A stretch of DNA of 64,000 nucleotides from positions 51,793 to 115,792 of the forward strand of contig JAKNDB010000093.1 in assembly GCA_024305405.1 (NCBI GenBank). Reading direction: 5' to 3'. Source of the stretch: Dirofilaria immitis. Taxonomy: Eukaryota; Nematoda; Chromadorea; Rhabditida; Onchocercidae. Shown here piece by piece: positions 51,136-62,839 of this stretch (position 1 is its first letter; the number at the start of each line of letters is the position of its first letter). The position numbers and the translations under genes are program-made. Below the pieces are notes generated by a model. The model saw only the letters and a program-made list of their open reading frames with translations, made no database searches and was not told where the DNA came from.

Positions 51136-53920
51136 TATTTATCGCTATGCACTGCTATATAATAACCAATCTGGAATGTGTCATTTAAAGGTGAGCGGTT
51201 ATTAAATGTTCATTTATCGGATTTATATAAGGATAAATAAAACTAATATTTTCCTTTTCCTTAAATGTAAAAACCAAAAGCTATTATTTCGATTTCTTTC
51301 ACGATAATAGTATTGTTTATATCTTGACAATAACGAAATTTTAAAACAATAAAAATTAGTAAAAATCTCTAATTTTAGACTAAAGCCAACAATTTCTAAA
51401 ATCTGGCTCTTAAAAATGTGGAGATCTCCCCAGGTTACGTAGGTTTTCATGCGTATGACATGCAGTAGTAATCATAGTCCTATAAATATTGTGGAACATT
51501 TGAAACTTTCATTTGACCTTTTTTTTGAAATAATGCAATTTTTGATTTCAACTATATCGTATATACTGTTTTTACTTTGCTTTTTTTTGAAATGGAGCAT
51601 TCAAAAAGGCAAAGCAAAGAAAAATATAAATGATATAGCTAATTGTTGATTAGAAATTAAATAAATATAAATAAAATAATTAAAACTGAAAGTAAGGATT
51701 TTGTTGAAAACTAAACAAATTTAGCATTTTTAACTAATTGGATGGTTATTTTAGGATTGCAATAATTTAAACAAGACAATTCCTAATATTATTTGTTATT
51801 AATGAATTAGTTTCAGTAAACTTGAAATAGATAATCTTATGAAATTAACAATAGTTATAAAACAAATAAGAAAATAATATTTGTAAAACTAATGTATTAT
51901 AATAATAGCAGTCATTTCAAAAATAATTTTCTTCACTTCATATATGAAATGAATTCAAAAATATTACATTTGTTTAATTTTTTTTTGCAAAAGTCTTACC
52001 TTATTTTATGTGAATATTTTCTTATTACGTGAATAATAAAAGGCTAAATTTATTAAAATACAAATGAAAGACCAAACTATTGATATTTAAGCAGGGTTCT
52101 TCTTTTTTTTTTTATTTTTCAATTGCTTTGAAAAATTCATCCTATGATATTAGTGTTTGTTAACATAGAAAAATTCATAAGCATATATCCTCATAATTAA
52201 GCAACAAAAAAATTATTTAATTTTTAGAGATTTTTTTCAACATCGGAGCGACGAAAAATCAATATAAATTCATACATAATTTCAATACAAATTAAAAATA
52301 AAATATTATTTCATTTATGATGTATCAAAATTGATAAATCAAATGAAATTATTTTCAAGTTAAACATTTTCAAAATTGGTCATATCTGCTACGATTATGA
52401 TATAGCACTATATTGGACATGATCAAGTATTTGTCGGGAAAAAACCAAAGAAATTTTAAGAAATAATTTTATTCAAGTAACAAGTCACTTGTATTTCGAA
52501 ATCTTCCCCATTTTATCATTTATCCAATTTTAACACATATGCAAATTTCTCCAATTTAAATTCCATATGTTTTAAAATACCAATATATGTCTTCAGCATC
52601 TAATAAATTAATTTACATATAAATTCTTGTACTCTAAAACCAAGTTTACATTGAATGATTAACATTTTACATGTAAATTAGCTTTCGCTTACATATCTCT
52701 TTTCTCATCAAAAGAATTTTATGATATCTCATGTATGTATCATGATGTACTACCCGTTTTCATTTTTATATCCAAATTTTGCATTATGATATGCCATCCA
52801 TTTTACATGTTTATATACAATTTTATATCATGATATACCATCCGTTTCCATATCTTTATAATCAGTTAAATAATACCAGGACCTCGTTCAAGAAGGAATA
52901 TTTTCTCTTATACCAACTATAAAAAACAATTCCAAAGCTTCTGCTGATTTGTGCTGAATTAATCAATTCTCTTTCTTGTACTATTCACTAATAAATAAAC
53001 ATTCAAATTTTCTACTACACAAAGCACTGTTATTACTACATTAAGCGAAACTCCTTCTAGACATATATTCAAGGAAAAGGTTAAAACTACATTCCATTAA
53101 AACGAAAAATTCCTCTCTAAAGATCAACCTTTACTACTGCATTTAACTGTTTGGATCAATGCTCTCTTCAATCAAGTTCAAGATAATTATAACAGCAACT
53201 ATTTTCGGTCTATTAAATCAGCTTATATGTTCAAAAGGAGATGCTCAGATAACAATACTGCTAATTATCCAAGAAAAAATAAGCTATCATGAATTTCATG
53301 TTGACATGCTCGAGATCACAAATAAGGTTCGGCAGAGTTTATTCAAAAAACAACAATTATTTCGATAAAAAAGAAAAAGAAAATACGTCGAAATGATGAC
53401 AATCCATAAAGCATTTTAAATTTAATTTATCGTGATCCTAAGCACTGCAAACAATTTTATGGTGACTTCGATATCACTGTACTTTTTGAAATATACCGAA
53501 CTGTGAGATTAATCGAAATATTTCACAGTACAGATATATCGAGATGTTTTTGTATCCTATAATTATTTCGGAAATATCAACTACTAATATGATATGAAAC
53601 TTTGGAAAGTTATAAACATTTGCCAATATTGATATCAGACTCTAGAAAATCGTAAAAATTTGCTAACTAAGAATTTCATTTTTAATCTTCGATAACATAA
53701 ATGTTTATGTTTTTATCCATTAAAGGCACCATTTCTCACATCATTCATTTCACCATTGACTTAATTTTTCACTACCTTACTTCTTTGCGAAACATATCGG
53801 GAAAACTGTTGAAAGATAAACAATAATGCATTGAAATAATAAAATTATTTTTTATAAAATTTCTCGTACATTTGATAACAAACTAAAAGAATGGACAATA
53901 AAGATATCGCCAAGAAACGT
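51136..53920. other. Gene-poor AT-rich stretch
   Basis: Contains a degenerate repeat at 52721-52860. An open frame at 53159-53368 begins with a hydrophobic, signal-peptide-like stretch (MLSSIKFKIIITATIFGLL) but has no splice partner or homologue I can name. No other exon is supported. Confidence 0.45.
52721..52860. repeat. Degenerate tandem repeat, about 50-55 base unit
   Basis: Three diverged copies of a unit with ATGATATRCCATCCRTTTYCAT followed by TTTATATYCAATTTT, with the recurring ATCATGATATACCATCC core. Same general style as the array at 34.4 kb but a different unit. Confidence 0.55.
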
Positions 53921-54880
53921 TTAATAAAAGCGAGCACAAGTGGAAAAAATTAGTTTCGTTTTGTTGGCAAATATTGGCTTACAGCCATTATACTTGAGAA
54001 ACCGGATAAAATAAATGTTAGCATCAAACATACAAATATTAATAACATTGATAAATTTCAAGCAGATTTTGTCAAATTTTACAAGCGCATATTTTCTGGC
54101 ACAAGTATCTCTAATGTAAACTACTTTTTGCTAGAGCAAAAAATTAAATTTATTAGATTATTATAAGTAACCAAGCCAGTATTTCTGCTGTTTGAATATT
54201 TTAACTTCATCTTAAAAAATTTTGGCTTAGCAATATTGGCACTAACCTTAGTAACAAAACTCTTGTTGCTTCCTTTGTCCAACAGGTCATATATTTTCCT
54301 ACTTCTTCTCGATAAGGAACAATTCTATTTACTAGGCATTCGTCATCAATCTTTTCCATCAAATAGCATAAATTGGCCAGTATTATCTTCTATGTCTCTT
54401 ATACTTTTTCCCTGCTATTGAAACAAATTTCGAGTTTTACATTTCATTATTCCTAAATAAATTTTCTCTAGCAAGAGGTTTACTTCATGATCATCACATT
54501 ACATAAAATTCTACAAGATTCTAATATTTTTTTAAATCGAATGATGAATCCGATATTATGTAACAAGTAAGATTTTTGCATATCTGATATGCTAATTTAT
54601 TATCTTATTTAAATAGTACCAAATGCTACGCATAGCTATATGCTAATTTACAAAAAAAAAAAGAAAGAAAAGTCTTAACTATTTTCTTCCACAGCTGTGC
54701 AATTTCCATTTTTGTACTCGTATGCCACATCCAATAATTTTGAGTATATAAAGGATTAGTTAAACTAGGGTATGTTCATCTTCATCTTCATTTTGATTCT
54801 CTTCTAAATCCCTTTTTTTCTCTTCATTAATTCCTTTGATATTATCGTCGATGCTCAACTTCAAACAACATGCCCTTCAT
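53921..54880 (-). other. Possible coding exons of an unrecognised gene, perhaps SANT/Myb-like, maybe decayed
   Basis: Three open stretches on the minus strand look coding. Around 54870-54770 an acidic segment reads INEEKKRDLEENQNEDEDEH and ends at a GTTTAA that may be a donor. Around 54412-54245, after a TTTCAATAG acceptor, GKSIRDIEDNTGQFMLFDG and, one frame over, VPYREEVGKYMTCWTKEATR end at CTAAG/GTTAGT. Around 54131-53921, after a TTTTGCTCTAG acceptor, a 69-codon frame ends at TAA. The WTKEATRVLLL piece resembles the first helix of SANT/Myb-like DNA-binding domains, but that is a weak likeness. Phases do not join without at least one indel, so this may be a real gene with consensus errors or a pseudogene. 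Confidence 0.3.
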
Positions 54881-55381
54881 ATTTCGCCCAGTTCATTATA
54901 TTACAATAAAAATTTCACTTACTGTTTTATGATAGTATCTCGGAAGTGATTCATTTATAATTGGGACTATTCTGAATCTATTTCGGTTTATATTTTTATT
55001 CGAACAATAACAAAGGATAAACTATTGTAAGTTTTGAACAGTGACAATACTGGTATTCAGTAAGTCTTCCTTTAAAAATTAAAATTTAATTCTTTCTACT
55101 AACAAAACTAATAACACCTATCTTTTTATTTTTTTTCCACGACAAAAGTTTTTAGTGCCTAGGTAAGATAAAGTTCATGATTTCATTATACTAAAAAGTG
55201 TAAAATCTGGAAAGTGGCGAGTGATAAACTTCTTCCAAGAAATAAGAACATAAGATATAAATATCTCAATAATAAAGCTTGCCATACCCAGAACGATTTT
55301 AAATATTTGAAATCAAAAGTCGACTTTTTGATGATAAAATTTTATGAGACTACAAATGTTTATTCAAGGAGCGAACGATAG

Positions 55382-55795
55382 ATGAAGCGATTATCTCAAA
55401 AATTTCTTACCGTAGCAAAAAAAAGGGAGGAAGAGGAAAAATATAAAGAACTGATGATAGAGCAATTTTTTCAACGATATTTTAATTGTGATTTTGCTTC
55501 AACTGTATTTTCTTATCATACTTATCAAATTGCCTACTTTGTTTCGATAAATCCCAATAAAATAAACCTTGACGCAATCAACAATTCAAACTCCTTATCA
55601 TTCAATCAAGGAGAAACTTCGCTGCTATCAAATTCATGCAATCAAAAAGGAGAATTCTTTAATCTTCCACCAAATACAACTCTTAAAAATCTTATCAAAT
55701 CAAATCAACGATTTTCGAAACATAGCATTCAGAAATTAAATTATCTGATGTTTTGTCTAAAAGGCAATACTGTCACAATAATTGAAATACTTTAG
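55382..55795 (+). CDS. Hypothetical 137-codon open frame crossing into the left inverted-repeat arm
   Basis: Single-exon open frame, long for DNA this AT-rich. The N-terminal part has KKREEEEKYKELMIEQFFQR, a likely charged helix; the rest is Asn/Ser-rich (NLPPNTTLKNLIKSNQR). There is no domain I recognise. The frame start lies outside the inverted repeat, but from about 55648 onward the sequence is repeated at 63853-64000 on the minus strand. It could be one exon of a larger gene (a TTCAAG acceptor precedes it) or a chance frame. Confidence 0.35.
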   Translation: MKRLSQKFLTVAKKREEEEKYKELMIEQFFQRYFNCDFASTVFSYHTYQIAYFVSINPNKINLDAINNSNSLSFNQGETSLLSNSCNQKGEFFNLPPNTTLKNLIKSNQRFSKHSIQKLNYLMFCLKGNTVTIIEIL

Positions 55796-56810
55796 AATAT
55801 AAAGATATGGGATAATTTAGATATTATCATGTCATCTCAAATTTAACAATTGATTTGTAGTATAAAATTCACAAATCATAGTATAAAATTTCAAAATAAA
55901 TAAACTCCAATAAAATTCTAAAATTTAACTCTGAATAAATAAATCACTAACAACTTTTTATCTAAAATTCTAATATAACTAACTGTAAAAACATATATTA
56001 CCTTTCTAATTAATCATTTTAAATTTACGAAAATGATATAATTGTTTTTATCAAAACTTTTTTATAGAATATGTAAAATTTGTAAGTAAACATATATTTA
56101 TTAATCTTTTAGTTAAACAAAATGCTTAATTAATATAATCAATTGTTGTATAATAAATTATAAAATTTTTTTATGTTACATTTATTGTTTTTTTTTTGAT
56201 TCTCTATATCAAAGGAATGCTATTGATAATAAAAATTGTAAACATCGTTACCATAAATAAAAAAGAGTGCACTTGTTGTAAACTGAATCTTTTTTCACTA
56301 TTAACGATATCAAATTTTTGTCAATACTATCTTTTATTTTTATCCTAATGCTATTGTTAGTGTATCGTGTGCATTAACATGTTTTTTTACGATAATAATA
56401 CTCGTGAAGTATTTCATTACTTTATCGAGTTGTTACTTCGTACCTGCGTTTCTTATTCTCATCTCTTACAAAAAGAGAATTGTTGAATTTTTGATATAGC
56501 TAAAAAAAAAAAAAAGACCATAATGTCATAACGAGAATACTAACTACAAATTCGGCAAATCGCTCACCATAAAAAGATCACGCTATAACAAGCTGCGAAT
56601 CATCAGAAAAAAGACTAGAAGACAATTATTGAAGCGACTGAAACTATACAACAATAAATAGAAGTAATAAAAGAGAATTATATATCATTTTAGCATCGAA
56701 AATATTATTGAAAGTAATTTGCCGGCTTAAAAATTAACATGGAATGAATTAGATGATTATCTCAGCCAAAACTTTGCTTGTACAAATCATCACTATCATT
56801 ATTATTATCA
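55648..56810 (+). repeat. Left arm of a long near-perfect inverted repeat
   Basis: Pairs with 62840-64000 as reverse complement. Position 55648 matches 64000 and 56790 matches 62857, so paired coordinates sum to 119647-119648 along the whole length. The differences I found are homopolymer lengths, for example 14 against 15 A near 56502 and 10 against 11 T near 56188. The inner end fades into an ATT/ATC microsatellite at about 56788-56835. The outer end is not seen because the right arm reaches the window edge. Confidence 0.93.
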
Positions 56811-56835
56811 TCACCATCATTATCATCGTTGTTAT

Positions 56836-57580
56836 CATTCCAATAAGTATTCTTCTTGAGCTATCAGTAAAATGCTATATGCTGTAATTACAAGGTTGGT
56901 GACTATTTCTTTTTCATTTCTTTCGGAACTTTGGAATTGAAGGAAAATTTCTGATTTTTTCTGAATTATTCTGTGTTTTTATTCTCTAGCCTTAGTGCTG
57001 TTTTATTATTTTCTGAAAAAAAAATTAAAATTTCTCTTAGGATGACTTTAGTAATGAAGTAGCAGTAATAGTTTGAGGAAATAAGACATTCTAAATCAGG
57101 ACATATATTTTTTCCTTTTGTTATCATATCATTTTTGTTAATGGCCTGCAACTATACTGAAATTATGCTTTGACATGATTTCTGAAATTATTATTTTCTA
57201 TTATTTCGTTTTTTTTTGGAAAGAAGAGCAGATTTTTGAGATGGAAAGTGAGAAATTTCTATTGTGGATGTGATAAATGTGATTCATAATAAGAAGTTGA
57301 TAATTTCATAATAAGAAGTTGATAATTTCAATGTGTATGAATACGTTTCATTCAATATAACTCATTGCAACGATTTCAGATTACTCACTAGATATATGAT
57401 AGTATAATGCAATGACTTTTAAAAATATGCAAAAATCGTAATAAAAATGAAAGGTAATGATTTTCAGATACAGCATGTTTTGTGAACTAATGATGATATA
57501 ATTTAAATCAGTTTATTCCGCTAATTTAGTCAAATAATCAATAAGTTTCAATTGAATTTCATTATTAAAATTACTGAAGG
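56836..57580. other. Non-coding stretch inside the inverted-repeat spacer
   Basis: AT-rich with a short duplicated TTCATAATAAGAAGTTGATAA at about 57283-57330. It includes the putative polyadenylation signal of the protease-like gene. No exon is supported. Confidence 0.5.
57512..57517 (-). terminator. Polyadenylation signal of the protease-like gene
   Basis: AATAAA on the minus strand, about 65 bases past the stop codon at 57581-57583. Confidence 0.6.
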
Positions 57581-59977
57581 TTAATCGTAGAATGATTGAG
57601 TGATCGGTGCGAAGTTAATGCGTTTATCACCTGGTTCCAACGTAACACAAAACTTATGGAAGAATGGTATTCCAAGTGCGACTGATTTATCCAAAATATT
57701 TTTATTTCTTCTGAATGCAAGTTCACATCGGTTATTGTTCTGGAAAATCAATTTATATGATATTTATTCCTTAATGGATTAACGATGGGAAAGTTTTTTC
57801 AGTCACTTAAAATCAAAATACTAAAGGAATATTTCGGCCACTAAAAATATTCCATTAAGAATTTATTCCGTTATGATGATTCTATGTTTATGAACTTAGT
57901 TACTATCGCTATGAATGGAATATACATGAGAATAATGAAGACAGAAATGAAGCCTGGAATTTTTATTTTTGTTACTTTTTCTCGGATATTAATTTCAATA
58001 GATTATAAAAGAATAAGAACTAACATCATGTTTGATAATGAAATGTTTTGATTCAATGGTGTAATTGTTCTCACGGGTTTGCAACACAAATGGTTCAAAT
58101 GATTCGTTACAGTCTACCATATACTTCCCCGTTATTCTATCTATCTGAAATATTTTCATATTGAAGGTAACAAATTAAATTAAAAGATAAAGTTAGTGAA
58201 GTTATGTGCGAGAACTAACCTCTGCTTTGAGATTTCGAACAATTTGTTCCATGAATTTATGGGGAACACGAATATATGATTTGACGGTATGAGGATATGC
58301 AAAAATTTTCCGCAAGTCATTTCCATAACTTACATTACCCATTTTGATGAATAAATATTCGAAATTATAACGATTTGTGGAATTAACAAGCGATTCATTT
58401 TTTTCGTATTTCAAATCGCACAATCTATCATTACGTCCACCAAGCGTTAGTACAGCTGTCTTATCAAGATCCTGCATTTTATAAATATTAATCTTAATAA
58501 AAACGGTACAGTTTATGTTCATTGATACTTCTGAAATAAATTTACATCGAGTTGACATCATGGGATAATTGCAAATTTCCCTGAAATTAGCTAGTAATTT
58601 AAATTTTTAATTAATGATAAAATTGAAGATTTGCCAATATGCGTCAAAAGTTTTTCATCAAAATATACGGTCATCGTTCAGGTTTTATAATTATCCAGTT
58701 TTTATTCATATTCCTAACGAAATATGAAAACAGATCAGGATAATTTTCTTATTTTAGAAACATCATATTAATGAAGTGAAAAATATAAAATATTCTTACC
58801 AATGATGGTAATGCGATAGTGATAATGGGATCAAACTGTTTATTTTGGATGGCCTCCCTTAACGGATTATCCGCGATATTACTACTCTTTTGATAATTGG
58901 ATATGGTATCGGTGTAGTATAAGGATGGAAAACCGAAAAGTCCATTTACAATGCCATCGACATGTAATGCTGATAAACCAAATACGCCATCAATTTGTTG
59001 ATAATCTTTTATTTCGAGCCAATTTAACAGATTTAGTGAACCGAATGGTGAATTTATGAAATTTAAGCGCCCATTATTAGATGAATTGATCTGAAAAAAT
59101 AATATTTTAAACTTCAAATTGCGATTTAGAGAGCGATATTGCTTGGAATCCTTGTTTGGAGATTATTTGCAAATATTCTTATCAATGGATTTGTTAGACA
59201 AAATTCTTTCATCACAATGCTTTACTTGAGAAATTACTCTGAAAACTTTGGTTGCCAATCGGAATAAAATTAATGAAACAATACAAATTATGGTAAAATA
59301 TTCATTTAATTATTAATTGTCTGTAAGACCAAAGAATCGAGAAATGTACCGAAATATTATCATTCCACATTAATATGGTAACTAATTTAGTACCACGATT
59401 TTCTATTCGCAAAGTCGGAAATACTGTAGTACAGGTACACGAATCCAGGTTTGAATATGCAGTTTTAGCATTGCATAATTTGTGTCTGCAATTTGTTAAA
59501 AATGATTTGAGTAAGTGTTAATTGATGATTTCAAAATTTAAAAACTTCATTTCACTTAACGATCTATTATCTAAAAATTTTTCGAATAATTTCTGCAAAT
59601 CGCAAATTAATTTTGGGCATGTAGAAGGAAAAAAGGTAAACATACAGAGGAGAAGATCCGGCAACACAAAGAAATGTGGTTACAGTATCCAGAAGAACTG
59701 TGAATTCTTTTTCCGGGCTGCCAATCATCAATTTTAGAGCATATCCAGTATGATCCTAAGCGAAATGTAAGATATCAGATTGAACGGTAAAATTTGCTTA
59801 AAATAAAAACATTAATTTTAATTGCAGCTGAAACAATAATTGTTTAATTTAATTTTATGAAATAATTAAATAACATACGTTATATGCGCTGTAAATAGGT
59901 TGCAAATTCACATGATATTCAGCAAATGTTAGCGCTATTAGAGAAGTACAGAGGATGACTATTAGTCTATCGTTCAT
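57581..59977 (-). CDS. Secreted pepsin-family (A1) aspartic-protease-like protein, probably catalytically dead
   Basis: Seven exons on the minus strand: 59977-59879, 59755-59642, 59485-59350, 59090-58800, 58471-58220, 58144-58025, 57739-57581; about 390 codons, the usual pepsin length. Residues 1-19 are a clear signal peptide (MNDRLIVILCTSLIALTFA). The fold landmarks are present: LKLMIGSPEKEFTVLLD, then QIDGVFGLS, then FDPIITIALPSL spliced to AVLTLGGRNDRLCD, then GKYMVDCNESFEPFVL and the closing GIPFFHKFCVTLEP with ending NFAPITQSFYD. The first catalytic motif reads DTVTT in place of DTGS. The second, expected near AYPHTVKSYI, has no aspartate. By family knowledge such a protein should not cleave peptides. 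All exons join in phase except the 2-3 junction. The gene lies wholly in the spacer of the inverted repeat. Confidence 0.85.
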
Positions 59978-61720
59978 CTTTCTTTCAAGAATTGACCAAC
60001 TTCGAATGAAGTTTCTGAAGAGTTTAAAGGATAAGGAACAAGCAAGAATATTTTTGATTTTTCATATTTTTGTATAAACGCAAAGACGTAAAAGGTTCAT
60101 TCATTTTCAGATTAAACAAATTTCGTTATTCACAAAAATGTATCTTTTCAAGAATCGTAACTTATGACTTAGATTTATTTATTGATAATAGGAAGTTATT
60201 ATTACTATTGATGGAATATTTTGCGTATTCTTGGCTCATTGAATAATTTTAAAGAACTAAAGGAGTTTTAAGTTTTAATACTTTGGTTTTTAATACTCAA
60301 AAGAATGTCATGAGATTATATATTACATTTAATATGGAAAAACAATGAATTTGTAATAAATTCTTTAGATTATTTTTGTTAAAACTTGAAGTTAAAGAAT
60401 CTATATTTGTTTAAAACTTACCTGATTGCTTTAATTTGATCATTAATATTCTAGAATGATTATCTCTCGATAGACAAATCTTCGTTTTATAACAATACAC
60501 ACATTAATAATTGACGATTTTTTCAATTGAAATACTAAGCTAACAGCTTTGAGTTATTTCATAAGCAAACAATTACTATTCTCGATTATTGTTCATTTCC
60601 TCAGAAAAATTACTAGTACTATCAGAATAATTACTAGGATCAATAATTCCTATTCATACTCGAAATAGCTCCAATACTTATTAAACACATTATCTATGAA
60701 AATTATAAAAATTCAAAAAAGATGAAAGATATTTCGATAATTCAGCGTAGATGGCTTGATATTTTTGCATATCATTTGGAAACTACTGAGAAATAAAGTC
60801 TGAAGAGCAACTTGAATAAGGAAATGAACTGAATTTCTTCTTGGCAGCAACATGGTATAAAGAAAAATTGAAGGAATTGAGCCAATGATTTCGGAGAGTA
60901 AAATTATTATGAATTGTTTTGAATTTGCTGTTCTGCTTATATATCATTTTTTAGCTAACTGATCTATGATATAAACAATTTTCATCCGATTAGCATTCTT
61001 CGGTCTGTCTGCAATCATCGAGATGAATTTGCATTCCTGAATAAAATTTTTATGCGACAATTTCACTGAAATATCCATCACCATCTAATAAAATATAATA
61101 TAAAAAAAAATCTAAAAATTGAAAATTACCTGCAAAATTCATTAACTTGGAGCAATAGTAGTTGAACATTTACATTATATTACTGAGAGTGTTTTTACCA
61201 AATTATGAAGTGAATTTAACTAATCGAATTTATTAACCGTTTTAATACTTTCGTATTTTCAGCGTGTATCATTTTCAATTTTTTGATTATTTTATTTATT
61301 TTTTTTGTTTTTCATTGATCTTTCAGACATCAAATAATATTTGAAAAAAGTTATTAACGGCTTTTTTATAATGTCATAGTTCTGATAAATGTAGTATGTC
61401 AATTTACAAATTATTTCTTTAAAACATACTCCTACGGAAGTATTTATCTTTTGCTAATTTATCAATTTTTTTAATGCTCTGTTTTTTGTACAACAAATTC
61501 ATTTATTTTTTTGTACAACAAATTCATTTATAAAATATGCATAAAGCTCTTTTCATTTATTTCGACATCATTTCTATAATTCTTATGTCAAATAATCCTA
61601 TAGAATCATTCATTTTTGAATACAATTAATAAAAGCATTTTTCCTTTTTTTTACAAGATTAATATTTTAATTTTTATTTGGAAATATTTGATTTTTATTT
61701 GATGTTTAAGCAATGAGATT
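59978..61720. other. Intergenic between the two minus-strand genes of the spacer
   Basis: AT-rich. A 46-codon frame beginning MLLPRRNSVHFLIQVAL on the minus strand from 60853 is hydrophobic at its start but has no splice or homology support. The stretch 60480-61300 shows no coding signal on either strand. Confidence 0.45.
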
Positions 61721-62600
61721 TTAGGATTCTAAGCTATTCAGAACATTCAATTTCAACTTGAGATCTATCTCGCCGTAAAGTTGCCTTCCAAGATTGTCGG
61801 GAAACCGAGAGAAAATTAATTCAAATTTATAAAATTCCTAAAAATACATTGTTTGTAACAAATAATTAAGCCATCAACGATTTCCTGTTTCTCACACTAA
61901 TCAAAACATTTATCTAAATGCTTCTTTCATCATTCACCCAATATCCTTTCCCACCTTATTCATCATTCGTCCCTCCTAAAACATCTATTTTATGCATTTA
62001 CAGATCTTTCCAATTCAAATTTTTCTCATCACGCCCCTTTTTTTCACCCTATATAATCACAATCACAGGTACTCCAGGTGGCCTTTCTATTTCAAAATCA
62101 TTACTTGTTGGTTGTTCCAAATACTTCTCAAATTCAACCGTATTGTAACGCATTTCGCCTGATACGAAATTATTTCTAATAAACAAAATTTCAAATTCTT
62201 CTGTGTTTGTCAACCGCAAGAAAAACTTTCACAACAAAGCTATGTTAGTACAAGTAATTCGTTATTAGATAGCTGGAAAAATGAACGAATTATAAATAGA
62301 TCGAATTTTTTAATAAATAAATGAAATAGTTCTAATCGTTTAAATTTTATCAATTTCATTATTGATGAATCGCTCCCTGAAATATGTTATGTTCGAATTA
62401 ATATTTATTTCATTATTCCTTGATGATTTTGTAATCAGCGAAGATGGAAAAAATGAAGAAATAAAGCAGAATTATTTTTTCATTGATAATTACGATTAAT
62501 CAATTTGATTTATTAAATAATAAATGAGTTTTGTTGAGATTTCAATTCTATTCTTCAGTATACATTGCGGTTCTTCATATCGATTCATATCTATTTCCAT
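61721..62600 (-). CDS. Small three-exon hypothetical protein
   Basis: I do not recognise this protein. Three short exons on the minus strand (62600-62564, 62158-62067, 61837-61721) join exactly in phase through two GT-AG introns (donors GTATAC and GTGATT, acceptors ATCAG and TTTTAG); about 81 codons. Exon 1: MEIDMNRYEEPQC (split codon). Exon 2: EMRYNTVEFEKYLEQPTSND then FEIERPPGVP. Exon 3: EFYKFELIFSRFPDNLGRQL then YGEIDLKLKLNVLNSLES and stop. It is charged and soluble-looking, with no signal peptide or cysteines apart from one. AATAAA on the minus strand lies just past the stop (near 61695). In-phase joins, balanced composition and a terminal signal make it more likely real than chance. It is the second gene inside the inverted-repeat spacer. 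Confidence 0.5.
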
Positions 62601-62839
62601 ATATGTGGAACTATGGTCTATCTTTTCTTGGTTATGATCTTATGATTTATAGATAACTAAAGAGCTACTTCAACTGATCTATCTAAATCAAACTTTGGCT
62701 CAAAATGTCTATTTTTGACCATCAATATATATTTCATCTTTTCGAACTTATTAATTCAATTAAATGCTTCTTCTTTTCTGCTTATAACGTTTATTCAAAA
62801 AAAAATTAACAGTGATGATAATAATAATAATAATAATAA

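Noticed and set aside
53159..53368. 70-codon frame with a signal-peptide-like start
   Set aside because: The hydrophobic start is suggestive, but no exon joins it and no family is recognised. A following open stretch near 53405-53560 is out of frame by two breaks, so I leave it unannotated.
61918..62148. 76-codon plus-strand frame MLLSSFTQYPFPPYSS...
   Set aside because: It lies antisense to the in-phase exon 62158-62067 of the minus-strand gene and is best explained as its shadow.
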